Origin: Mycobacterium sp. SMC-4
GTDB taxonomy: Bacteria; Actinomycetota; Actinomycetes; Mycobacteriales; Mycobacteriaceae
DNA: 64,000 bases
Direction: 5' to 3'
Assembly: GCF_025263265.1 (NCBI RefSeq)
Contig: NZ_CP079869.1
Location: forward strand, 2,356,001 to 2,420,000
The notes under the pieces were generated by a model that saw only the letters and a list, made by a program, of their open reading frames with translations, had not been told where the DNA came from and ran no database searches. This document shows positions 55,606 to 64,000 of the stretch, one piece after another. How positions within the stretch are numbered: position 1 is the first letter of the stretch; the number at the start of each line of letters is the position of its first letter. A program made the translations under genes and the position numbers.

Positions 55606-57381
55606 GTGCTGCGCAGCCATGCCGCCGGATCGTTGCGGCCCGCCGACGCCGGTCAGACCGTGACATTGGCGGGCTGGGTGGCGCGACGACGCGACCACGG
55701 CGGGGTCATCTTCATCGACCTGCGCGACGCCTCCGGTGTGTCGCAGGTGGTTTTCCGCGAAGGCGACGTGCTGGCCCAGGCGCACCGGTTGCGCGCCGAG
55801 TTCTGCATCGCGGTGACCGGCGCCGTCGAGGTCCGACCGGAGGGCAACAGCAACCCGGAGATCCCCACCGGCGACATCGAGGTGAATGCCACGACACTGA
55901 CCGTTCTGGGAGAGAGCGCGCCGCTGCCGTTCCAGCTCGACGAGACCGCCGGTGAGGAAGCCCGACTGAAGTACCGCTACCTGGACCTGCGCCGGGAGGG
56001 ACCCGGGAATGCTCTGCGGTTGCGCTCGAAGGTCAACGCGGCGGCCCGCGAAGTCCTCGCGGCGCACGATTTCGTCGAGGTCGAGACCCCGACCCTGACC
56101 CGATCCACCCCTGAAGGCGCTCGCGACTTCCTGGTCCCGGCCCGGCTGCAGCCGGGGTCGTTCTACGCGCTGCCGCAGAGTCCGCAGCTGTTCAAACAAC
56201 TGCTGATGGTGGCGGGTATGGAGCGCTACTACCAGATCGCGCGGTGTTACCGCGACGAGGATTTCCGCGCCGACCGGCAACCCGAATTCACCCAGCTGGA
56301 CATCGAGATGAGCTTCGTCGACGCCGACGACGTGATCGCGGTGTCCGAGGAAGTGCTCCGGGCGCTCTGGTCTCTGGTCGGATATGAGCTGCCGTTGCCA
56401 CTGCCGCGGATCAGCTACGCCGACGCCATGCGTCGGTTCGGCACCGACAAGCCCGATCTGCGGTTCGGGCTGGAACTCGTCGAATGCACGGACTACTTCG
56501 CCGATACCCCGTTCCGGGTGTTCCAGGCCCCCTACGTCGGTGCGGTCGTGATGCCCGGCGGGGCGTCACAACCGCGTCGGACGCTCGACGGCTGGCAGGA
56601 GTTCGCCAAGCAGCGCGGTCACAAGGGCCTGGCCTATGTGCTGATCGGTGACGACGGCGAACTCGGCGGTCCGGTCGCCAAGAACCTCACCGACGTCGAA
56701 CGCGCGGGCCTGGCCGCTCATGTCGGCGCCCAGCCGGGGGACTGTGTGTTCTTCTCGGCCGGTCCGGCCAAAGCGGCCCGGGCGCTGCTGGGGGCGACCC
56801 GTATCGAGGTCGCCAAGCGCCTCGACCTCATCGACCCGAACGCCTGGGCGTTCACCTGGGTGGTGGATTGGCCGATGTTCGAGCCGGCCGCGGAGGCCGC
56901 CGCCTCCGGTGATGTGGCGGTCGGGTCCGGGGCCTGGACCGCGATGCATCACGCCTTTACCGCGCCGAAGTCGGAGTCGGAAGCCACCTTTGACACTGAT
57001 CCGGCCGGTGCGCTCTCCGATGCCTACGACATCGTCTGCAACGGCAACGAGATCGGTGGCGGTTCGATTCGCATCCACCGCAGCGACGTCCAGGAGCGGG
57101 TGTTCGCGATGATGGGCATCGATCACGACGAGGCCCGGGAGAAGTTCGGATTCCTGTTGGACGCCTTCACTTTCGGCGCCCCGCCGCACGGCGGTATCGC
57201 CTTCGGCTGGGATCGGATCACCGCGTTGCTGGCCGGGGTGGACTCGATCCGCGAGGTCATCGCATTCCCGAAGTCCGGCGGTGGTGTCGACCCGCTGACC
57301 GACGCCCCGGCGCCGATCACCGTGCAACAGCGCAAAGAGTCCGGAATAGATGCCAAACCCGAGAAGCTTGAGAAGACATGA
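55606..57381 (+). CDS. aspS: Aspartyl-tRNA synthetase (probably non-discriminating)
   Basis: The product has 591 residues. The OB-fold anticodon-binding domain ([22 protein letters not shown]) is followed by the class II core: [26 protein letters not shown] (motif 2), the GAD insertion domain of bacterial AspRS, and motif 3 [13 protein letters not shown]. Mycobacteria generally make Asn-tRNA through misacylation and GatCAB, so this enzyme may charge both tRNA-Asp and tRNA-Asn. The GTG at 55606 gives VLRSHAAG as in orthologues and follows CAGGAG; a TTG at 55576 is less likely. Confidence 0.96.
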   Translation: MLRSHAAGSLRPADAGQTVTLAGWVARRRDHGGVIFIDLRDASGVSQVVFREGDVLAQAHRLRAEFCIAVTGAVEVRPEGNSNPEIPTGDIEVNATTLTVLGESAPLPFQLDETAGEEARLKYRYLDLRREGPGNALRLRSKVNAAAREVLAAHDFVEVETPTLTRSTPEGARDFLVPARLQPGSFYALPQSPQLFKQLLMVAGMERYYQIARCYRDEDFRADRQPEFTQLDIEMSFVDADDVIAVSEEVLRALWSLVGYELPLPLPRISYADAMRRFGTDKPDLRFGLELVECTDYFADTPFRVFQAPYVGAVVMPGGASQPRRTLDGWQEFAKQRGHKGLAYVLIGDDGELGGPVAKNLTDVERAGLAAHVGAQPGDCVFFSAGPAKAARALLGATRIEVAKRLDLIDPNAWAFTWVVDWPMFEPAAEAAASGDVAVGSGAWTAMHHAFTAPKSESEATFDTDPAGALSDAYDIVCNGNEIGGGSIRIHRSDVQERVFAMMGIDHDEAREKFGFLLDAFTFGAPPHGGIAFGWDRITALLAGVDSIREVIAFPKSGGGVDPLTDAPAPITVQQRKESGIDAKPEKLEKT

Positions 57382-57821
57382 CCGACAAAGAGAAGCTCTA
57401 CTCCGATACTGCGGCACTCGATGAGTTCAACCGCAACATCGTCAACGAGTTCCGCGCCAACGGCGGGCGGGTCGGCGGTCCGTTCGAAGGCGCGACGCTG
57501 CTGCTGCTCCATACCACCGGTGCGAGATCGGGTCGCCCGCGGATGTCCCCACTGGCGTACCTGACCATTGACGACAAGATGATCATCGTGGGTTCGTATG
57601 CCGGAGGGCCGAAGGATCCTGCGTGGGTGCACAATCTGCGCGCCAATCCGACAGCGCACATCGAGCTCGGCGACGACAGCTTCGACGTCGTTGCCCGGGA
57701 GTTGTCGGCCGACGAACGTGCGGCGACCTATCCGAAGATCGTCGAGATTGCCCCGGTGTTCGCCGACTACCAAGCCAACACCTCGCGTGCGATCCCGCTG
57801 TTCGAGCTGAGCCGCGACTAG
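57378..57821 (+). CDS. Deazaflavin (F420)-dependent nitroreductase family protein
   Basis: The product has 147 residues. [49 protein letters not shown] and [27 protein letters not shown] are the signature of the Ddn/FDOR-A family, which use coenzyme F420 to reduce quinones or nitro drugs. The ATG overlaps the aspS stop (ATGA), so it is translated from the aspS transcript. Confidence 0.92.
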   Translation: MTDKEKLYSDTAALDEFNRNIVNEFRANGGRVGGPFEGATLLLLHTTGARSGRPRMSPLAYLTIDDKMIIVGSYAGGPKDPAWVHNLRANPTAHIELGDDSFDVVARELSADERAATYPKIVEIAPVFADYQANTSRAIPLFELSRD

Positions 57822-57855
57822 GCCCTGGCTCAGCGGAAACGCGCCGGAGCGGGGG

Positions 57856-57861
57856 TACGAT
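57856..57861 (+). promoter_or_regulatory. -10 hexamer of a likely leaderless promoter
   Basis: TACGAT is followed by 6 nt and then the GTG start at 57868. No ribosome binding site is present. Confidence 0.5.
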
Positions 57862-57867
57862 CCGCGC

Positions 57868-58809
57868 GTGCAGTCCGATGCAGGGCCGAAGGCGGCCGAG
57901 AAGCCAGGGAGTACGCAACGCCACAAGCGTGCTGTACGCGCCACCGTCCTGACGACGGTACTGGCCGTCCTGGGCGTCTACGTCGCCTCCATCGTCGGGT
58001 ACGCGCTTCTGGAGCCGCCACCGGCCCCCTTCGAGTTCTCTGAAGCCTCGGTCGATGCGCAGACATCGGTGATCATCCGACTGCACCAGCTCGAGACCGC
58101 GGACAACCGGTTGACGGTGGACGTGTTGCTCCATCCGGGCGACGACCTCATCGCGGAGGGTCCCGAGGTGCTGGAGAATCCCATTGTGCGGCTGAGCTCG
58201 TGGACGCAGTCCCGCGAGTTGATCTACATTCGCGATGAACTCAAGAGCAACGCGTCCAAAGTCGAGTTGACCGCCGTCGGTGATCCCGACAACTGGCCAC
58301 TGGACACCTACACCACCAACATCCTCGGCGTGGAGGCATTCTTGGGCGACGGCGCCGAGCGCCGTGCGCTCGAAGCGAGGATCATCGTCGCGGGCAGCGT
58401 CAACGGGTGGACGGTGCAAACCGACTCCGGCACAATCGATGCACCCTGGGGTCCGATTCCGAGCGTCCAGTTCACCCTGCAACGCACCCGTGGCGCTCAT
58501 GCCATCGACGTCGGTATCCTGCTGGTGCTGCTCACATTGCCGGCGACGGCGCTGTTCGTTTCCATCGAGATGCTGCTCCGGCGGCGAAAATTCCTGCCGC
58601 CGTTCATCACCTGGTTCGCAGCCATGTTGTTCGCCGTGGTGCCGTTGCGCAATGTGTTGCCCGGTTCGCCTCCACCGGGGTCCTGGGTCGACCTGGCGGT
58701 CGTTCTGTGGGTGCTGCTGGCCCTGGCGGGGGCGATGGTCATCTTCATCATCGCGTGGTGGCAGCAGACCAAGGGCGAGCTTGAGTCCGCTAGTCCAGCC
58801 GTTCGATAA
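57868..58809 (+). CDS. DUF4436 membrane protein
   Basis: The product has 313 residues. One N-terminal helix (TVLTTVLAVLGVYVASIVGYALL), an outer beta-rich domain (about 50-205) and three C-terminal helices (about 215-300) match the actinobacterial DUF4436 family. Function is unknown. Its last 20 bp overlap the convergent thiolase gene. Confidence 0.82.
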   Translation: MQSDAGPKAAEKPGSTQRHKRAVRATVLTTVLAVLGVYVASIVGYALLEPPPAPFEFSEASVDAQTSVIIRLHQLETADNRLTVDVLLHPGDDLIAEGPEVLENPIVRLSSWTQSRELIYIRDELKSNASKVELTAVGDPDNWPLDTYTTNILGVEAFLGDGAERRALEARIIVAGSVNGWTVQTDSGTIDAPWGPIPSVQFTLQRTRGAHAIDVGILLVLLTLPATALFVSIEMLLRRRKFLPPFITWFAAMLFAVVPLRNVLPGSPPPGSWVDLAVVLWVLLALAGAMVIFIIAWWQQTKGELESASPAVR

Positions 58810-59977
58810 TGGTGGCGTTGGCCATGCCGCCGCCTTCGCACATCGTCTGCAGTCCGTACCGACCGTCGCGCTGTGCCAGTGCGTTGACCAGCGTGGTCAT
58901 GATGCGTGCTCCGCTGGCACCGAGCGGGTGACCGATCGCGATCGCGCCGCCGTTGACATTGGTCTTGGCCAGGTCTGCTCCGGTCTCCTGAGCCCAGGCC
59001 AGAACCACGGGTGCGAATGCCTCGTTGACTTCGAACAGATCGATATCCGACAGCGACAGACCAGCCCGGGAGAGCACGTGCTCGGTGGCCGGGATGACAC
59101 CGGTCAGCATGTAGAGCGGGTCCGACCCGACCGCAACCGTGGTGTGGATGCGTGCCAGCGGACGTAGTCCGAGTCGCCGCGCGGCCGCGCCGCTGGTGAT
59201 CATCAGCGCCGCGCTGCCATCAGACAGCGGTGAGCTGTTGCCGGCTGTGATGTGCCACCCGATCTGCGGGAAACGGGCCGCGATTGCCTCGCTGTAGAAC
59301 GCCGGCTTCAGGGCGGCCAGACCTGCCGCCGTGGTGTCGGGACGAATGATTTCGTCCTGCTGCAGCCCGGCGATCGGCGCGAGCTCGGAGTCGAAGAGCC
59401 CGTCTTTGGTCGCGCCCGCAGCCTTCTGGTGGCTTGCCGCGGAGAGTTCGTCGAGTTGGGCACGGGAGAGCCCCCACCGAGCGGCGATCAACTCTGCGCT
59501 GATCCCTTGAGGCACCAGCCCGTCCGGGTACCGGTCGGCCACCCCATCGCCGAAAGGATTGCTACCGGGCCACACCGAGGAGCCCATGGGCACGCGGCTC
59601 ATCGATTCCACCCCGGCGGCGATGACGACGTCGTAGGCACCTGCCACCACGCCGTGGGCAGCGAAGCTGACGGCCTGTTGGCTGCTACCACACTGCCGGT
59701 CAACAGTGGTGCCCGGCACACTGTCCGGGAAACCCGCGCCCAGCAGCGCGTTTCGGGCGATATTGGCGGCCTGGTCGCCGACCTGGGTGACCGCACCGGC
59801 GATCACGTCGTCCACGTCGGCCGGATCGACGCCTGTTCTGGCCATCAGCGCGCGCAGGCTGTGTGCCAGCAGGTCGGCGGGCAACGTATCATGCAGCGCG
59901 CCAACGGGCTTGCCCTTGCCGACGGGCGTGCGGACGGCGCCGACAATGACGGCGTCGCGGTCGGAATAGCCTGGCAT
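58790..59977 (-). CDS. Acetyl-CoA acetyltransferase (thiolase)
   Basis: The product has 395 residues. The nucleophile Cys lies in DRQCGSSQQA, and the second site has GHPLGASGAR and the Cys in MCEGGGMAN, so both catalytic cysteines and the His are present. It fits either the beta-oxidation or the biosynthetic thiolase role. The ATG at 59977 follows AGGGAGG. It is divergent from the HxlR regulator across a short gap with an inverted repeat. Confidence 0.94.
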   Translation of the reverse strand: MPGYSDRDAVIVGAVRTPVGKGKPVGALHDTLPADLLAHSLRALMARTGVDPADVDDVIAGAVTQVGDQAANIARNALLGAGFPDSVPGTTVDRQCGSSQQAVSFAAHGVVAGAYDVVIAAGVESMSRVPMGSSVWPGSNPFGDGVADRYPDGLVPQGISAELIAARWGLSRAQLDELSAASHQKAAGATKDGLFDSELAPIAGLQQDEIIRPDTTAAGLAALKPAFYSEAIAARFPQIGWHITAGNSSPLSDGSAALMITSGAAARRLGLRPLARIHTTVAVGSDPLYMLTGVIPATEHVLSRAGLSLSDIDLFEVNEAFAPVVLAWAQETGADLAKTNVNGGAIAIGHPLGASGARIMTTLVNALAQRDGRYGLQTMCEGGGMANATIIERLD

Positions 59978-59999
59978 GAGGTCCCTCCCTGAAAATCGC

Positions 60000-60027
60000 A
60001 TCTGGGTATGGCAATCTATACTCAGAT
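60000..60027. promoter_or_regulatory. Inverted repeat between thiolase and HxlR regulator
   Basis: Arms ATCTGGGTAT and ATACTCAGAT (9 of 10 positions complementary) flank an 8-bp spacer. It lies 23 bp before the thiolase start and 48 bp before the regulator start, a position suited to a regulator acting on both. Confidence 0.65.
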
Positions 60028-60074
60028 GTAACGCCTGAGTTCAGTCAAAGCAACCCAGCCGGGAAGTGATGTAG

Positions 60075-60542
60075 ATGACAGTCCTGCACGGCGCACTCGC
60101 CGATCGCGACAGCTGGTCGGCCATCGGCCGATGCCCGATCGAGAAGACGATGGCGCTGCTGGGCACCAAGTCGGCGATGCTGATCATGCGTGAGGCCTAC
60201 TACGGCACCAAACGGTTCGACGACTTCGCGCGACGAGTCGGGATCACCAAGGCCGCCGCCTCGGCGCGGCTGTCCGAACTCGTCGAGGCCGGTCTGTTGG
60301 CCAAGCAGCCCTACCGCGAGCCCGGCCAGCGCATGCGCGAGCAGTACGTGCTCACCCCGGCCGGCCTGGACTTCATGCCGGTGGTCTGGGCGATGTTCGA
60401 ATGGGGACGTAAGCACCTCGGTGGCAGCCCGCTGCGACTGACCCACCTTGGCTGTGGCGCCGAGACCGGTGTGGCGCTGCGTTGCGCAGACGGACACGAC
60501 GTGGCCCCCGATGAGCTCGGTGTCAAGATCGCCCCGACCTGA
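60075..60542 (+). CDS. HxlR-family transcriptional regulator
   Basis: The product has 155 residues. The winged-helix HxlR domain covers residues 15-115 (WSAIGRCPIEKTMALLGTKSAMLIMREAYYGTKRFDDFARRVGITKAAASARLSELVEAGLL). The start of helix 1 carries the conserved Cys20 found in redox-sensing members, and two more Cys lie near the C-terminus (HLGCGAE, LRCADG). It probably controls the divergent thiolase through the inverted repeat between them. Confidence 0.9.
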   Translation: MTVLHGALADRDSWSAIGRCPIEKTMALLGTKSAMLIMREAYYGTKRFDDFARRVGITKAAASARLSELVEAGLLAKQPYREPGQRMREQYVLTPAGLDFMPVVWAMFEWGRKHLGGSPLRLTHLGCGAETGVALRCADGHDVAPDELGVKIAPT

Positions 60543-60571
60543 CCTGCGTCGTCGTCACCGGTGTGGTGGGA

Positions 60572-60577
60572 TCTAGC
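60572..60577 (+). repeat. Target site duplication, left copy
   Basis: TCTAGC directly before the left IS end; it fits the NCTAGN target known for IS481. Confidence 0.85.
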
Positions 60578-61651
60578 TGTAACTCCCAGACAGGTTGTGA
60601 ACGGCGTGGTGAGCGGAAGTAGGTGAGGACCTCCGGTATCGGTGTGGTTACCAAACACGCACATCCGATTACCGAGAGGTCCTCATGGTCCACGCTAATG
60701 CTTCGTTGACTCCTCGTGGGCGGTTGCGGCTTGCGCAGGCGGTTGTTGATCAGGGCTGGAGTTTGCGGCGCGCGGCTGAGCGGTTCCAATGTTCGGTGGC
60801 CACAGCCAAGAAATGGGCCGACCGTTATCGCGACGGTGGCGAAGCAGCGATGGTAGACCGGCCCAGCCGGCCGCATCGCAGTCCGTTGCGGTTGCCGAAA
60901 CGACGTGAGCGGCGCATCGTCAACCTGCGCTTCACCCGGCGCTGGGGCCCACATCGCATCGCCGCTTACCTGCACCTGCCACGCTCGACCGTTGAGGCGG
61001 TGCTGCGCCGCTACCGGATGCCATTGCTGCGGCACCTGGACCAAAACACCGGGTTACCGGTACGCCGGCCCAAACCCCGCCGCTATGAGCACCCGGCTCC
61101 CGGCGACTTGGTCCATGTCGACGTCAAGAAACTGGGCCGCATCCCCGACGGGGGCGGCCATCGCAAGCTGGGTCGCCAAGCCGGCCGGCGCAACCGCTGC
61201 GGCATGGGATACACGTTCTTGCACCACGCCGTTGATGACCACTCCCGGCTGGCCTACTCCGAGGACCTCACCGACGAACGCAAAGAAACCGCCGCGGGAT
61301 TCTGGAAACGCGCCAACGCGTTCTTCGCCGACCACGGCATCACCGTCAAACGAGTGTTGACCGACAATGGATCCTGTTACCGGTCAAAGAATTTCGCTGA
61401 AGCGCTCGGCCCCGACATCACCCACAAGAGGACCCGGCCCTACCGGCCACAGACCAACGGCAAAGTCGAGCGATTCAACCGCACCCTGACCACCGAATGG
61501 GCCTATGCGCAGACCTACCGCTCTGAGGCCGAACGCGCCGGAACCTACCAGCACTGGCTGCATCACTACAATCACCACCGACCCCACACCGGCATCGGCG
61601 GAATGACACCAATCGAGCGCCTACGCGTTCACAACCTACCCGTGAAGAACA
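60578..61651 (+). mobile_element. IS481-family insertion sequence, 1,074 bp, intact
   Basis: Both ends begin TGT and share a 26-bp imperfect inverted repeat (60578-60603 and 61626-61651, 19 of 26 identical, with AGGTTGTGAACG conserved). A 6-bp duplication TCTAGC flanks the element. One transposase with a complete DDE triad fills it. A 5' hairpin shields the transposase start. Intact ends and duplication suggest a recent, possibly still mobile copy. Confidence 0.93.
60624..60685 (+). promoter_or_regulatory. Hairpin occluding the transposase start
   Basis: TGAGGACCTC pairs perfectly with GAGGTCCTCA, which ends at the A of the ATG, and CGGTATCGG pairs with CCGATTACCG with one bulge; the loop is 22 nt. 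The ribosome binding site GAGAGG is inside the stem. This would limit translation on transcripts entering from outside. Confidence 0.7.
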
Positions 61652-61656
61652 TCTAG
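60685..61656 (+). CDS. IS481-family transposase
   Basis: The product has 323 residues. The N-terminal helix-turn-helix (RLRLAQAVVDQGWSLRRAAERFQCSVATAKKWADRY) is followed by an rve-type integrase core with Asp146 (LVHVDVKKL), Asp227 (LTDNGSCYRS) and Glu262 (NGKVERFNRTL), a D-D-35-E arrangement. The ATG lies at the end of a hairpin. The TAG stop (61654-61656) is outside the element, in the duplicated target TCTAGC. Confidence 0.95.
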   Translation: MVHANASLTPRGRLRLAQAVVDQGWSLRRAAERFQCSVATAKKWADRYRDGGEAAMVDRPSRPHRSPLRLPKRRERRIVNLRFTRRWGPHRIAAYLHLPRSTVEAVLRRYRMPLLRHLDQNTGLPVRRPKPRRYEHPAPGDLVHVDVKKLGRIPDGGGHRKLGRQAGRRNRCGMGYTFLHHAVDDHSRLAYSEDLTDERKETAAGFWKRANAFFADHGITVKRVLTDNGSCYRSKNFAEALGPDITHKRTRPYRPQTNGKVERFNRTLTTEWAYAQTYRSEAERAGTYQHWLHHYNHHRPHTGIGGMTPIERLRVHNLPVKNI

Positions 61657-61657
61657 C
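61652..61657 (+). repeat. Target site duplication, right copy
   Basis: TCTAGC directly after the right IS end. Its TAG is the stop codon of the transposase. Confidence 0.85.
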
Positions 61658-61660
61658 GCT

Positions 61661-64000
61661 ATGGGTATCAAGGTTGCCCTCCAGCACCGCACCAGCTACA
61701 CCTTCGACCGGCTCGTCGAGGTGTACCCACACGTGGTGCGGTTGCGTCCGGCGCCGCATTCCCGGACCCCGATCGAGGCCTACTCGCTGCAAGTCGAGCC
61801 CGCCGACCACTTCGTCAACTGGCAGCAGGACGCGTTCGGCAATTTCGCGGCACGCCTGGTGTTTCCGACCCGAGCCCGCCAGCTGACCGTCACGGTCGGG
61901 CTGATCGCGGACCTCCTGGTGATCAACCCGTTCGACTTCTTCGTCGAGGACTACGCCGAACATTTCGGCTTCGACTACCCCAGGGCGCTGCTCGAGGACC
62001 TCAAGCCCTACCTGCGGCCGGTCGACGAGGGCGGCGAGGGCACCGGGCCGGGGGACCTGGTACAGGCCTGGGTCCAAAACTTCGCCATCGCACCCGGCAC
62101 CCCCATCATCGAGTTCCTGGTTGCGCTCAACCGCGCGGTCAACGCTGACGTCGGCTACAGCGTCCGGATGGAGCCCGGCGTGCAGACACCGGACACCACA
62201 TTGCGTACCGGCATCGGGTCATGCCGCGACTCAGCCTGGCTGCTGGTGTCGATTCTTCGCCAGCTCGGCCTGGCCGCCCGGTTCGTGTCGGGATATCTGG
62301 TGCAGCTGACCTCCGACGTAGTGGTGCTCGACGGACCGAGCGGCCCCGATGCGGACTTCACCGACCTGCATGCCTGGACCGAGGTGTACGTCCCGGGCGC
62401 AGGCTGGATCGGTTTGGACCCGACGTCGGGGCTGTTCGCCGGTGAGGGGCACATTCCGCTGGCCGCCACCCCCCATCCGGAGTCGGCGGCACCGATCACC
62501 GGTGCGACCGAGCCGTGTGAAACCACAATGGAATTCAGCAACCTCGTGACCAGAGTGCACGAGGACCCGCGGGTCACCCTGCCCTACACCGAGTCGGCAT
62601 GGGCGGCGATCACCGCCCTCGGCCACCGCGTCGACGACCGGTTGGCGGCGGCCGACGTGCGACTGACCGTGGGCGGTGAGCCGACATTCGTGTCCGTCGA
62701 CAACCAAACCGCGCCGGAATGGACCACCGACGCCGACGGCGCGCACAAGCGCGAGCGTGCCTCGGCCCTGGCGGCCAGGCTGAAGAAGGTGTGGGCGCCG
62801 CACGGACTGATACAGCGCAACCAGGGCAAGTGGTACCCGGGTGAACCGCTTCCGCGGTGGCAGATCGGCGTGTTGTGGCGCACCGACGGGTTGCCAATGT
62901 GGGACGACGAGGAGCTACTGGCCGACCCGTGGCCCGAACAACCGAACACCACCGTGGCGCCGGCCGACGCCGCATATCGGTTGCTGCGCGCGGTCGCCGA
63001 CGGGCTTGAACTACCCGACGGCCAGATTCGTCCGGCGTATGAGGATCCGCTGAGCCGCCTGCTGGCTGCCGTACGTCAACCTGACGGTGACCCGGTCGCC
63101 GCCGGGGACGATCTGCAGACCGACACAGCACAGGCGCGCGCGGCACTGCTGGCTCGGCTGGATGCGCCGGTCACCGAGCCTGCGGCGTTCGTGCTGCCGC
63201 TGCATCGGCGTGACGACGACACCGGTTGGGCCAGCGCGAACTGGCGATTGCGCCGCGGACGCATCGTCCTGGTCGAAGGTGACTCGCCGGCCGGTCTACG
63301 GCTGCCGCTGGACTCGATCAGCTGGGCCGACCCGCGGCCGGCCTTCGATGCCGACCCGCTGCACCGGCGCGCTGCCCTGGAGTACGCCGACGAGGCCGCG
63401 ACGGCGCTCGTCGACGACGCTGACGACGCACCGACAACCGCCCTGGTCGCCGAGATCCGCGGTGGACTGCTGTATGTGTTCTTGCCTCCCGCCGAGGAGT
63501 TGGAGCATTTCATAGACCTCGTGCACCGTGTCGAGGTGGCAGCCGCCACGATCGACTGCCCGGTGGTGGTGGAAGGCTACGGGCCGCCCGCCGACCCACG
63601 CCTGCGGTCGATGACCATCACCCCCGACCCCGGTGTCATCGAGGTCAACGTGGCGCCGACGGCGGGCTTCGCCGAGCAGTCCGGCCAGCTCGAGGTGCTC
63701 TACGACCAGGCGCGACAGGTGCGCCTGTGCACCGAGTCCTTTGATGTCGACGGCAGTCACGGCGGTACCGGGGGCGGAAATCACATCACCCTGGGCGGGA
63801 TCACGCCCGCGGACTCTCCGCTGTTGCGGCGCCCAGACTTGCTGGTCTCGCTACTGACCTACTGGCAACGCCACCCATCACTGTCCTACCTGTTCGCCGG
63901 ACGGTTCATCGGGACCACATCGCAGGCACCGCGGGTCGACGAAGGCCGACCCGAGTCGCTCTACGAGCTGGAGATCGCATTCGCCGAGATAGCCCGATTG
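61661..64000 (+). CDS. Transglutaminase-like/DUF2126 protein, 3' partial
   Basis: 780 codons are visible and the frame is open at the window end. The N-terminal 270 residues are a bacterial transglutaminase-like domain with Cys188 (GIGSCRDSAWLL), His237 (DLHAWTEVY) and Asp253 (IGLDPTSG). From about residue 330 the DUF2126 region begins (RLTVGGEPTFVSVDNQTAPEW, GVIEVNVAPTAGFAEQ). The long fusion resembles M. tuberculosis Rv2566 (about 1,140 residues); a role in cell-surface peptide chemistry is inferred. The IS481 copy ends 9 bp before the ATG. Confidence 0.9.
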   Translation, partial: MGIKVALQHRTSYTFDRLVEVYPHVVRLRPAPHSRTPIEAYSLQVEPADHFVNWQQDAFGNFAARLVFPTRARQLTVTVGLIADLLVINPFDFFVEDYAEHFGFDYPRALLEDLKPYLRPVDEGGEGTGPGDLVQAWVQNFAIAPGTPIIEFLVALNRAVNADVGYSVRMEPGVQTPDTTLRTGIGSCRDSAWLLVSILRQLGLAARFVSGYLVQLTSDVVVLDGPSGPDADFTDLHAWTEVYVPGAGWIGLDPTSGLFAGEGHIPLAATPHPESAAPITGATEPCETTMEFSNLVTRVHEDPRVTLPYTESAWAAITALGHRVDDRLAAADVRLTVGGEPTFVSVDNQTAPEWTTDADGAHKRERASALAARLKKVWAPHGLIQRNQGKWYPGEPLPRWQIGVLWRTDGLPMWDDEELLADPWPEQPNTTVAPADAAYRLLRAVADGLELPDGQIRPAYEDPLSRLLAAVRQPDGDPVAAGDDLQTDTAQARAALLARLDAPVTEPAAFVLPLHRRDDDTGWASANWRLRRGRIVLVEGDSPAGLRLPLDSISWADPRPAFDADPLHRRAALEYADEAATALVDDADDAPTTALVAEIRGGLLYVFLPPAEELEHFIDLVHRVEVAAATIDCPVVVEGYGPPADPRLRSMTITPDPGVIEVNVAPTAGFAEQSGQLEVLYDQARQVRLCTESFDVDGSHGGTGGGNHITLGGITPADSPLLRRPDLLVSLLTYWQRHPSLSYLFAGRFIGTTSQAPRVDEGRPESLYELEIAFAEIARL

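Overview
The window is chromosomal DNA of a mycobacterium, most likely a fast-growing Mycolicibacterium-type species. It is GC-rich and gene-dense, with many GTG and TTG starts and ATGA/GTGA stop-start overlaps. The gene order thrS, HIT, pgsA, acyltransferase, pimA, NUDIX, pdxS, tesB, pdxT, yebC, ruvCAB, gabT, yajC-secD-secF, lipoprotein, apt, relA, ppiB, glyoxalase-like, hisS, aspS follows, from memory, the M. tuberculosis Rv2614c-Rv2566 segment, with accessory islands interspersed. No rRNA, tRNA or CRISPR array was seen, and no gap between genes exceeds about 300 bases.

Layout. 1-4.7 kb: the 3' part of a proline-rich protein built from 19-residue repeats, a GAF-ANTAR regulator, a DUF1990 protein, a hotdog thioesterase and a small membrane protein. 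4.8-11.2 kb: thrS followed by a tightly overlapping operon for the first steps of phosphatidylinositol mannoside synthesis (PI-phosphate synthase, mannosyltransferase PimA, a PIM acyltransferase), flanked by HIT and NUDIX hydrolases. 11.2-13.6 kb: pyridoxal phosphate synthase pdxS/pdxT with an acyl-CoA thioesterase between them. 13.6-17.9 kb: an acyl-CoA dehydrogenase under a perfect palindrome, yebC, and an fmdB-formamidase pair. 17.9-20.2 kb: ruvCAB behind a LexA box. 20.2-24.2 kb: a membrane protein, a stand-alone P450-like fragment, and an aminoaldehyde dehydrogenase-gabT pair. 24.4-35.5 kb: the yajC-secD-secF-lipoprotein-apt-relA block, then ppiB, a metallo-hydrolase and hisS.

35.5-43.0 kb: a cytochrome P450-TetR pair, a DUF421 protein and a complete urea-type ABC importer (urtABCDE). 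43.2-47.0 kb: a small secreted protein, a HelD-like RNA polymerase-recycling helicase, and a divergent radical SAM protein with a LexA-type box at its promoter. 47.0-52.4 kb: a catabolic cluster (amidohydrolase plus two acyl-CoA dehydrogenases) with a TetR regulator and a divergent thioesterase. Three copies of one 15-bp palindrome mark these promoters, so the cluster looks like a self-contained regulon. 52.4-60.5 kb: a DUF885 protein, a YpfJ-type metalloprotease, a START-like protein, aspS, an F420-type oxidoreductase, a DUF4436 protein, and a thiolase/HxlR divergent pair with an inverted repeat between them.

60.6-64.0 kb: an intact 1,074-bp IS481-family element, flanked by a 6-bp duplication TCTAGC, sits 9 bp in front of a large transglutaminase/DUF2126 gene that runs off the window. 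The stop codon of the transposase is made by the duplicated target. Several genes have a TANNNT hexamer exactly 6 nt before a GTG or ATG start, the pattern expected for leaderless mycobacterial transcripts.
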